Source of the DNA: Microcaldota archaeon
GTDB lineage: Archaea > Micrarchaeota > Micrarchaeia > Micrarchaeales > Micrarchaeaceae
NCBI GenBank assembly: GCA_021810685.1
Contig: JAJZII010000023.1
Coordinates: forward strand, 1 to 7,234
Direction: 5' to 3'
DNA length: 7,234 bases
The notes below the pieces were generated by a model. That model ran no database searches. It was not told where the DNA came from and worked only from the letters and a program-made list of their open reading frames with translations. Of the stretch, positions 1-5,259 are shown one piece after another; position 1 is the stretch's first letter, and every line of letters starts with the position of its first letter. The translations under genes and the position numbers were made by a program.

Positions 1-367
1 CCGTGACCGTTATGTTCTCGCTTAACGCACCACGAAGCTCTACCGCGACCGTTGCCTGGCGATCGTTTTCCACAACATCGACGAGTGGTTCCCTCTCCAC
101 AGAGCGCCTCGGAATGGCCTGGGGCATGTGGGTGGGAGTGTAATGCTGCGGCTGCGGCCCGGCAGATGGAGTGGCGCTGATGTTCTCGACAATTGCGTTG
201 CCGTTCTCTATCCTGACCTTGAACGCGAGAACCAGAGGCACGTTGAAGCTCTTGAGCTCCGGAAACTCCTTGGAAACGCCGTTGAGCAGGTTGTTGAAAA
301 GCGCGTTGAGGTCTGGAGATGCGTCTAGGTTTATGTTTATGTCGCCGGACGGCTTCTTTCTTGGCAC
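1..367 (-). CDS. Hsp20/alpha-crystallin family small heat-shock protein (3' end cut by window edge)
   Basis: This is probably an ATP-independent cytosolic holdase chaperone. I read 122 codons from a GTG start before the frame leaves the window. The last visible stretch, residues about 92-122 (REPLVDVVENDRQATVAVEL, then RGALSENITV), matches the opening of an alpha-crystallin domain: the PLVDV strand, the acidic turn, the VELRG segment (family form ELPG) and the ENITV strand. About 90 residues lie before it: a basic start (PRKK), a segment around LNALFNNLLNG, a possible beta segment (LVLAFKVRIENG), and a Pro/Gln/His-rich linker (residues 66-86). This is longer than the N-terminal arm of compact archaeal sHsps. 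The GTG at 367 was chosen because GAGGTG lies 6 nt upstream; an in-frame GTG at 376 overlaps that motif. No in-frame ATG exists upstream. The gene has its own TATA box and is separate from fen1. The rest of the domain and the C-terminal IxI motif are outside the window. Confidence 0.82.
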   Translation of the reverse strand, partial: MPRKKPSGDININLDASPDLNALFNNLLNGVSKEFPELKSFNVPLVLAFKVRIENGNAIVENISATPSAGPQPQHYTPTHMPQAIPRRSVEREPLVDVVENDRQATVAVELRGALSENITVT

Positions 368-373
368 AGAATC

Positions 374-379
374 CACCTC
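374..379 (-). promoter_or_regulatory. Ribosome-binding site deciding the hsp20 GTG start
   Basis: The minus strand reads GAGGTG, complementary to the archaeal 16S 3' end, 6 nt ahead of GTG at 365-367. It argues for that GTG over the in-frame GTG at 374-376, which lies inside the motif itself. Confidence 0.6.
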
Positions 380-399
380 ATATGCTTTTGTGCCCCGCC

Positions 400-407
400 T
401 ATAAATA
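400..407 (-). promoter_or_regulatory. TATA box for the hsp20 gene
   Basis: The minus strand reads TATTTATA here, about 35 nt before the GTG start. With the usual archaeal spacing of about 25 nt, transcription would begin near 378-380, giving a leader of roughly ten nucleotides that still includes the ribosome-binding site. The site is inferred from sequence and spacing only. Confidence 0.6.
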
Positions 408-423
408 CCATGCAGGTTTTTTT

Positions 424-460
424 AGGTAAACGAATCGCCATTTTTGGCCTGCGCTTACCT
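424..460 (-). other. Nested stem-loop at the 3' end of fen1
   Basis: On the minus strand AGGTAAGCG (460-452), which contains the fen1 stop codon, can pair with CGTTTACCT (432-424) over nine base pairs including one G-U. Inside the loop, GCCA and TGGC (448-445 and 440-437) form a second 4-bp stem. The same fold in plus-strand RNA would have an A-C mismatch in place of the G-U, so it suits the fen1 transcript better. No U-tract follows on the minus strand. It may mark or protect the fen1 mRNA 3' end; a function is not shown. Confidence 0.4.
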
Positions 461-1507
461 TACCCAAGCAGATATGCCAGACTGGCGCGACGAGCCCTGC
501 CGCTTGGCCAGCATCTCGGCGTACTTCGTCACCCTGTCAGTGCTGAACCCGTGCTCGTCGCACATGAAGTGCACCGTGCCCTCCACGTCGGCCCTTGATG
601 ACAGCGCGTTGGTCATGTATGTGCTGTCTATATCCAGTACTTCAGGCCGCGTGAAAAGGTTCTCGACCTCGGTCACGTCCAGCTCGAACTCGGCGTTGTA
701 TCGGTCCTTCACTAACTTTTTTATATCATCGATGCTCTCCGCGGCCTTCACGATCTTTAGCGCGGTCTTCGGGCCAACCCCCTTGATGCCCTCGTTGAAG
801 TCAGTGCCGAGGAGTATGCCGACCCATATCAGCTGCTGCCTCGTTATGCCGAGGCTGGAGAGAGTCTCCTCGAGGTTCATGAGCTCTGGTTCCACGTTCA
901 CGTAGATGTTTTTCTTGGGCAGCTTGCGCCTGCCGGACAGCGTGAGGTTCCTGATGACGTTCTTCGAGCCGAAGAGCAGCGTGTCATAGTCCTGGCTCGC
1001 GGCCGCGTACGCAAGCCCCTGCGCGCACATGTAGCTGGCCTGGGCCTCGCCCTCGCTCGGGGCGTTGACGTGGGGCACGCCCATGAGCCCAAGCAATGCC
1101 TTCGAGCTCTCGACAATGTGCCTGTCGACCCTTGAACTCTGCTGCGCGTGGGTGCGCGCCTCCTCCAGCTCGCCGGCCTCCTTCGCTTTCTGCCACGCTG
1201 TGTGCGCCTCCTCTCGCCTATGCATGCGCGCCTCTATGGTCTTCTGCTTCAGCATCGACGGTATGCCGTCGAATACGTAGATAGGCTTTATGCCGTGCTC
1301 CACCAGCTCTATTGTACGGTAGAAGAGGCCAGACAGGTGGCTCGTAACATTGCCGTGGGAGTCCATGAGCGGTGTGCCGTCAGGCTGCCGTATTATCGAA
1401 AGGAACTGGTAGAGCACGTTGTACGCGTCTATCGCTACGACCCGGCCGTTCAGCTCGTCAAACGCTATCTTCCGCTTCACCGCGAGCTTGCTCAGGTCCA
1501 CCGACAT
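455..1507 (-). CDS. fen: Flap endonuclease 1
   Basis: Structure-specific 5' nuclease that removes 5' flaps during Okazaki-fragment maturation and long-patch base excision repair, working with PCNA. The product has 350 residues, slightly longer than typical archaeal FEN1. All expected metal-binding acidic residues are present: D27 (AIDAYN), D80 (YVFDG), E152 and E154 (PSEGEAQA), D173 and D175 (SQDYDT) and D236 (GTDFNEG). The helix-hairpin-helix DNA-binding segment is GIKGVGPKTALKI (240-252). The helical arch/clamp region is near 85-130. The C-terminus QSGISAWV (342-349) fits a PCNA-interacting (PIP) box, with Val where Phe is usual. The ATG at 1507 is supported by GAGGGA 5 nt upstream, which overlaps the mbf1 stop. 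The gene is the second of an mbf1-fen1 operon. A stem-loop spans its stop codon. Confidence 0.97.
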   Translation of the reverse strand: MSVDLSKLAVKRKIAFDELNGRVVAIDAYNVLYQFLSIIRQPDGTPLMDSHGNVTSHLSGLFYRTIELVEHGIKPIYVFDGIPSMLKQKTIEARMHRREEAHTAWQKAKEAGELEEARTHAQQSSRVDRHIVESSKALLGLMGVPHVNAPSEGEAQASYMCAQGLAYAAASQDYDTLLFGSKNVIRNLTLSGRRKLPKKNIYVNVEPELMNLEETLSSLGITRQQLIWVGILLGTDFNEGIKGVGPKTALKIVKAAESIDDIKKLVKDRYNAEFELDVTEVENLFTRPEVLDIDSTYMTNALSSRADVEGTVHFMCDEHGFSTDRVTKYAEMLAKRQGSSRQSGISAWVR

Positions 1508-1512
1508 TGAAA

Positions 1513-1518
1513 TCCCTC
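1513..1518 (-). promoter_or_regulatory. fen1 ribosome-binding site overlapping the mbf1 stop
   Basis: The minus strand reads GAGGGA with 5 nt before the fen1 ATG. Its first two bases (GA) are the last two bases of the mbf1 TGA. Ribosomes finishing mbf1 would sit on this site, so the two genes are probably translationally coupled. Confidence 0.65.
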
Positions 1519-1972
1519 AGTTGTCTCTCTCCACGAAATCGCCAAGGGTCGCGCGGTCCTTCGCGCCGCGCCTGTGCTCCTCAGGTTCAAGTGCTGCTTC
1601 CTCCAGCAGCTTTATGCTGAGGGCCTTCTCGAGCTTGCGGGCCAGTGGCTCCGGCAGGCTCGTCTTCTCGGATTCTACTCGCGACAGGAAGGTCTCCTTC
1701 TCGTTCAGCATCTCGGCGAGCACCTTTAGCGGTATCTTCATCGCCACTCTCGCGTCCCTTATGCGCTCCCCGTAGTTGTCGACCACCTGCATCTCCTGCC
1801 TGGAAGTGTGCCTCTGGGGTGAAGGCGCACGCGACCCAGTGTTCTGCACCGAGGCGCTCCTGATGGCCTTCTTGCCCTTGGCGCACTTGGAGCAGACGCG
1901 CAGTTCCACCCCCTCCACTTCTACAACGTATGTCTGGTCTGCCTTCCGCCCGCACAGCTCGCACTCTTCCAT
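1517..1972 (-). CDS. mbf1: Multiprotein bridging factor 1 (zinc-ribbon plus Cro/C1-type HTH)
   Basis: Archaeal MBF1 is a conserved TBP-associated factor that also binds the small ribosomal subunit in some species. The product has 151 residues. It opens with a zinc ribbon (C4-x2-C7 and C27-x2-C30; ECELCG and CSKCAKG). A Ser/Arg/Gln-rich, probably disordered linker follows (about 36-62). The HTH domain is at about 65-122 (NYGERIRDARVAM, LAEMLNEKETFLSRVESEK, LARKLEKALSIKL). The tail ends TLGDFVERD, a recognisable archaeal MBF1 ending. The ATG at 1972 was chosen because the family begins directly with the zinc ribbon. The same frame is open up to an ATG at 2041, but that start would put the TATA-like box inside the gene and add unrelated residues. 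It is the first gene of the operon with fen1. Confidence 0.93.
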   Translation of the reverse strand: MEECELCGRKADQTYVVEVEGVELRVCSKCAKGKKAIRSASVQNTGSRAPSPQRHTSRQEMQVVDNYGERIRDARVAMKIPLKVLAEMLNEKETFLSRVESEKTSLPEPLARKLEKALSIKLLEEAALEPEEHRRGAKDRATLGDFVERDN

Positions 1973-1998
1973 CCAACCACACCAATAATCCGCAAAGC

Positions 1999-2009
1999 AA
2001 TAATAAAAA
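1999..2009 (-). promoter_or_regulatory. TATA-like promoter element for the mbf1-fen1 operon
   Basis: The minus strand reads TTTTTATTATT in an otherwise GC-rich spacer, about 27-37 nt before the mbf1 ATG. This spacing would give a leaderless or nearly leaderless transcript. A weak GGTGTGG precedes the ATG but no strong ribosome-binding site does. Confidence 0.5.
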
Positions 2010-2051
2010 CCTGCCCCGGGCGGCTTTTGCGCGCGATGCACGCCCTGCAGC

Positions 2052-2058
2052 TATAAAG
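2052..2058 (+). promoter_or_regulatory. TATA box for the membrane protease gene
   Basis: TATAAAG lies about 46-52 nt before the ATG at 2104, predicting initiation near 2080 and a leader of about 24 nt. The leader has only a weak TGAT match to the anti-Shine-Dalgarno sequence, 5 nt before the start. It lies in the 131-nt divergent region shared with the mbf1 promoter. The rest of that region holds GC-rich sequence (2010-2050) with no gene that I can see. Confidence 0.5.
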
Positions 2059-2103
2059 CTTTTCGCCACAAACTAATAGGTATTGGTCTACGGCTGATGC
2101 TCC

Positions 2104-3585
2104 ATGGGCGCCAAAAATAAGGGCAGGAATAATGCAGGCAACGCGGCAATCGCGGCTGCCACCGTCATCGTAGCGATCGCCGCGCTCTACTATCTCTACT
2201 TCGCGTCGTACCTCGGTGCTGTCGCACAGGGGGGTGGCGCTCTGCTTATTCTTGCGGCGAGCGGCATGATATTCAGGGCGCTCTTCTCGCTCCACGGAGG
2301 CTATGGAGTATACCTGCTTAGCAGCAAGCGCGGCATAGGCACAGTGCACAGGATAGCGAGGAACCACCAGAGGTTCTGGACGTCGCTGGCCCTGTGGGGC
2401 CTGGTGCTCGGTTTCGGCCTGCTGGCCTGGCCGCTGCTCAAGGGAAGAATCAGCAAAAAGCTCTACGCCTTCGGAGTGGTGTCCGCGGCCTTCATCATGT
2501 TCTTCATCGTGCCGTTCCTCAGCTACTCCGTGATATTCATAAACATACCGTCGCTACAGAGATTCACTTCGACGGTGCAGCCGCTGCCTTCGCCGGCGCA
2601 GTACGTAGGCTCGGTCCTCGGAGGAAACCTGATCACGTACGCCCTGCGCGCCGTGACGGTCCTGGCGGGCTTCACCGGATACATGTTTTACCTGCTCGCG
2701 CTCAACTCGTATAACATCCTCGTTTCGGTGGTGGCGTCTGTCAGCACGGCGTCCATCGCTCCGCTCTCCAACCAGGTGGCGGGCGTGGCGCCCCTGATAC
2801 CTGGCCTGGACACGCCGCTCTTCGCAGGCATAATAGCGCTCGTGGTCATACTGATAGTGCACGAGATGTCACACGGCGTGCTGGCGTCGATGCTCAAGGT
2901 CAGGCTCAAGTCCGTCGGCCTGCTCATGTTCGGCCTGGTACCTGTCGGCGCGTTCGTCGAACCGGAGGAGAAGCAGGTCGCGAAACTGCCCATGATAGAT
3001 CAGGACAAGATAATGGCAGCTGGCGTGTCTTCGAACTTCCTGCTCATGCTGATCTTCTTCGTGCCGATGCTGCTGATGATACCTTACGTAGTGGGGCACA
3101 TTTACCAGCAGAGCGTCGTGATAACCGCGACCATACCTGGCTACCCGGCGCACAACGTGGTGCCCGTGGGCTCGCGTCTCGTCTCGTGGAACGGTTACAT
3201 GGTGAGCAACCTGACAAGCTTTGAGAGCTTCGCCGGGAACGAGAGCCCTGGTTCCGTGATAAATCTCGTGACAAGCACAGGTTCATACACTTTCACGTCG
3301 CAAAAGGTAAACGGCACGTCGCGCGGACTCATCGGGATAGACGTGGGCCAGGTGTCGAAGGCAGTAACCCCGACGTTTGGGGACAAAACGATCTATTTCT
3401 TCTACACTCTCTTCGCGCTGCTGTTCATGCTCAACTTCCTCGTGGCAGTGGTTAACCTGCTGCCGTTGCCGGGCCTGGACGGCTGGCGCGTCTACGGCGC
3501 CAGCATAAAGAACAGGCGCTTCGTCAGGGCATTGACGTACATAGTGCTGCTGATGCTCCTGGTCAACGTCCTGCCGTGGATATGA
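2104..3585 (+). CDS. Site-2-type intramembrane zinc metalloprotease (peptidase M50)
   Basis: Members of this family cleave membrane-anchored substrates within the bilayer, often releasing transcription regulators or clearing signal-peptide remnants. The product has 493 residues and many hydrophobic segments. The zinc site HEMSH (H253, E254, H257) lies in the segment beginning IIALVVILIV. The third ligand is most likely D459 in the signature NLLPLPGLDGWR (451-462). Between them are the conserved GAFVEPEEKQ loop (282-291), a further membrane segment (309-330), and an extracytoplasmic region (about 338-418) resembling a degenerate PDZ domain. Several extra membrane segments (about 17-38, 45-62, 92-110, 121-146 and 185-212) precede the catalytic core, as in large archaeal members. 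The substrate cannot be read from the sequence. The gene is transcribed alone, divergently from mbf1, and meets the LamG gene head-on with adjacent stop codons. Confidence 0.93.
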   Translation: MGAKNKGRNNAGNAAIAAATVIVAIAALYYLYFASYLGAVAQGGGALLILAASGMIFRALFSLHGGYGVYLLSSKRGIGTVHRIARNHQRFWTSLALWGLVLGFGLLAWPLLKGRISKKLYAFGVVSAAFIMFFIVPFLSYSVIFINIPSLQRFTSTVQPLPSPAQYVGSVLGGNLITYALRAVTVLAGFTGYMFYLLALNSYNILVSVVASVSTASIAPLSNQVAGVAPLIPGLDTPLFAGIIALVVILIVHEMSHGVLASMLKVRLKSVGLLMFGLVPVGAFVEPEEKQVAKLPMIDQDKIMAAGVSSNFLLMLIFFVPMLLMIPYVVGHIYQQSVVITATIPGYPAHNVVPVGSRLVSWNGYMVSNLTSFESFAGNESPGSVINLVTSTGSYTFTSQKVNGTSRGLIGIDVGQVSKAVTPTFGDKTIYFFYTLFALLFMLNFLVAVVNLLPLPGLDGWRVYGASIKNRRFVRALTYIVLLMLLVNVLPWI

Positions 3586-4473
3586 TTATGGAGGCGTGTA
3601 GCCGCCCTCCCAGTTTGAGATATAGGTAACTGCAGTAGTTGCGCCATTGTTTTTATTTCCAGAATAATCGTTTGCATTGCCGTTCAAGGGCCACCAGCCA
3701 ACAAGATTCTGTATCTTTATCGGAGCACCGCCTATGCCTTCCAAATAAAGCGCCTTTATTTCATTTGCAGAGAGGGCAGTATTGTAAAATTGGACATTGG
3801 AGATGCCGCCATTGAATATCATACCGTTGGTTTGCCTTGCCTGGCCTATATAAAACCCGAATGGCATCGGTAAGTCTATAGGCGAACGTGGAACAGCAGA
3901 ATCAATCAACTGGCCACCCACATAGCCATTTGAGATCCAGTTGCTACCCTGCTGTTGGTATGTAACTACAACATTTACCCATTTGTTTTCCGGCACGCCG
4001 AAGACCATGTCTTGTACTGTACCTGCTACACTCGCCGCTATCCAGAAATCCACTTTGCCTTCTCCTCCCATAAGTCCCCAACCCAAGTTTCCGTCGTCCG
4101 CGTCGAATATTCCACAATATGTATTCGAATCAGCGCATCCAACAGAGCCCTCGTCTATCCACACAGAGAGGGTGAATGGAGCACTGCTCGTTCCTGTCGG
4201 ATATTTCAGCTGGGTGCTTATGTAGCTGCTTGCGCCGTTGAACTGCGCCACATACTGCGGCAGCTCGCCGTTGCAGACACCTTCCGTGTTGATGAATTGC
4301 GTGCTTGCCGGCCCGTTTGGCCTGGAGACCTGGCAGGAGCCAGGAGGCGCCTTCGGCGCGAAGGTGCTGCTGCTGAAGACCCCAAGCTGGAAGAGCGCTG
4401 CAAGTACTATCGCGATGATGAGTATGGCCCACCCGTATGTCATCAGGTACTCCATCGCGCTCTGAGCCTTCAT
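3586..4473 (-). CDS. Surface LamG/concanavalin-like protein with class III (pilin-type) signal peptide
   Basis: The product has 295 residues from the chosen start. MKAQSAMEYLMTYGWAILII carries the archaeal pilin-like signal: a basic residue, a cleavage site between Ala3 and Gln4, Glu at +5 of the mature protein, and a hydrophobic stretch to about residue 33. A prepilin peptidase probably cleaves it, leaving a membrane- or filament-anchored exported protein. Residues about 71-245 look like a LamG/concanavalin A-like jelly roll (FNGASSYIST, FTLSVWI, KWVNVVVTY, YVGGQLIDS, ISNVQFYNTALSANEIKALY), a fold used for sugar or protein binding. The C-terminus carries GWWPLNGNANDYSGNKNNG, normally seen at the beginning of such domains. 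Four cysteines (47, 67, 113, 120) could form disulfides. The ATG at 4473 was chosen from GGAG 9 nt upstream and the usual MKAQ opening; ATGs at 4494 and 4488 are alternatives. The 3' part is AT-richer than its neighbours. The ligand is unknown. Confidence 0.85.
   Translation of the reverse strand: MKAQSAMEYLMTYGWAILIIAIVLAALFQLGVFSSSTFAPKAPPGSCQVSRPNGPASTQFINTEGVCNGELPQYVAQFNGASSYISTQLKYPTGTSSAPFTLSVWIDEGSVGCADSNTYCGIFDADDGNLGWGLMGGEGKVDFWIAASVAGTVQDMVFGVPENKWVNVVVTYQQQGSNWISNGYVGGQLIDSAVPRSPIDLPMPFGFYIGQARQTNGMIFNGGISNVQFYNTALSANEIKALYLEGIGGAPIKIQNLVGWWPLNGNANDYSGNKNNGATTAVTYISNWEGGYTPP
3590..3610. other. GC-rich hairpin at the convergent gene junction
   Basis: On the plus strand GGAGGCG (3590-3596) can pair with the C-rich segment at 3603-3610 to give seven base pairs with one bulged C and a 6-nt loop. 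It starts 4 nt after the protease stop codon and lies inside the last codons of the opposing LamG gene. It is symmetrical enough to form in RNA from either strand. No U-run follows, so it does not look like a classical archaeal terminator. It could limit 3' trimming of both messages. Confidence 0.35.
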
Positions 4474-4482
4474 CACATCGTG

Positions 4483-4486
4483 CTCC
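4483..4486 (-). promoter_or_regulatory. Possible ribosome-binding site for the LamG gene
   Basis: GGAG on the minus strand lies 9 nt before the ATG at 4471-4473 and supports that start. If transcription begins from the upstream TATA copy instead, the ATG at 4488 would be essentially leaderless and the protein five residues longer. Confidence 0.4.
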
Positions 4487-4501
4487 ATTCGCATATGATA
4501 C

Positions 4502-4518
4502 TTTTATAGTTATTTATA
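4502..4518 (-). promoter_or_regulatory. Tandem TATA boxes for the LamG gene, overlapping the phosphoesterase stop
   Basis: The minus strand holds TATAAATAA (4518-4510) and TATAAAA (4508-4502). The first includes the phosphoesterase stop codon. They predict starts near 4488 and 4479 respectively, matching different ATG choices. This suggests the LamG gene is transcribed independently of the lhr-phosphoesterase operon despite the very short gap. Confidence 0.6.
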
Positions 4519-5259
4519 TGCAGCACTGCGGAGCTTGCCTATCTCCCCGAAGTCCATAGTAGAGCCGTATCCTATAGCTATCGCGTGCATCCTGTCCACG
4601 TCAGTATGCTTGAATATGGGAGATAGAAGCTCTTCCCTTCTGTGGAGATTCACTTCTGTGCCGGAAGCGAAGTAGTTCATGGCGGGCAGCACAAGGAGCT
4701 CCTTACCCTTGTATTCTCCGTGGAGGAAACACCTCAGTTTCTCCTTGCGCCCTATCGCGTTGTATATTGCTATGGCTGGGTGCTCGTGGCCCATGACGAG
4801 CATCTTGGCGTGCTTCGACACCACTGTCGGCAATTCCTCGCCGTGAAAGAAGAGGTAGCCGCCGAAGAGCGTCTCCTGCCTGTATATCTCGAGATTGAAT
4901 GGCTCCCTGTAGCGCTCCACGAAGTTGTCGTGGTTGCCCTTCACCAGTATCAGGTGCGCGTTTTGCTCCTTCACGAAGGCTATGAAGTCGTAGAGTTCGT
5001 TGAACTCCTCAACATCTACCTTCGAGAACTCGTTCTTTATGTCACCGTTTACCAGGACCTTGTTTGCGCCGGTCTCCTTTATCGCCTTGCCCAGCGCTTC
5101 GGTTATCTTCTTCAGGTTTACTTTTGGCACTAGGGTGCCGGTCTTCGCCATAACGCCCTCATAGCCCAGGTGCAGGTCAGCAGTGGCGAGCATGTTGAGG
5201 CTTCGTATGTATGCTATCGGCATTCCTGCCAGGAGCTCAACATCGTCATTGAGCATCAT
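4510..5259 (-). CDS. Lhr-associated metallophosphoesterase (COG1407-type)
   Basis: A calcineurin-like, two-metal phosphoesterase of 249 residues. The metal-binding motifs appear in the expected order: D28 and H30 (ADLHLG), D73 (NGDIKNEF), N109 and H110 (KGNHDN), H139 (FFHGEE), and H158 and H160 (MGHEHP). The segment between 161 and 215 (including GEYKGKELLVLPAMNYF) fits the COG1407 group, usually annotated as predicted ICC-like phosphoesterases. These are often encoded beside Lhr helicases in archaea and bacteria, so a nucleic-acid substrate (nuclease or end-cleaning activity) is likely but not proven. The ATG at 5259 overlaps the lhr stop by four bases (ATGA), implying translational coupling; a second ATG follows immediately. 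There is no signal peptide, so it is cytosolic. The capping domain of Mre11 nucleases is absent, making true Mre11 unlikely. Confidence 0.9.
   Translation of the reverse strand: MMLNDDVELLAGMPIAYIRSLNMLATADLHLGYEGVMAKTGTLVPKVNLKKITEALGKAIKETGANKVLVNGDIKNEFSKVDVEEFNELYDFIAFVKEQNAHLILVKGNHDNFVERYREPFNLEIYRQETLFGGYLFFHGEELPTVVSKHAKMLVMGHEHPAIAIYNAIGRKEKLRCFLHGEYKGKELLVLPAMNYFASGTEVNLHRREELLSPIFKHTDVDRMHAIAIGYGSTMDFGEIGKLRSAAYK

Noticed and set aside
417..423. Run of seven T on the plus strand as a terminator
   Set aside because: No plus-strand gene ends here. On the minus strand, which is transcribed, it is an A-run and so not an archaeal U-tract terminator.
1973..2041. Upstream ATG at 2041 as the start of mbf1
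   Set aside because: The added 23 residues are not family-like and the start would place the TATA-like element inside the coding region. The ATG at 1972 begins directly with the zinc ribbon.
1921..2367. Minus-strand open frame overlapping the mbf1 start, the promoter region and the protease 5' end
   Set aside because: It would override the clear zinc-ribbon start of mbf1, both TATA boxes and the N-terminal membrane segment of the protease, and it encodes no recognisable domain.
3955..4509. Plus-strand open frame of 184 codons opposite the LamG gene
   Set aside because: The minus-strand frame has a recognisable signal peptide and LamG motifs, while the plus translation has none. It is a shadow frame.
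4510..5259. Phosphoesterase as Mre11/SbcD nuclease
   Set aside because: The metal motifs are shared, but the protein is short and lacks a capping domain, and no Rad50/SbcC gene is adjacent. The lhr neighbourhood fits COG1407 better.
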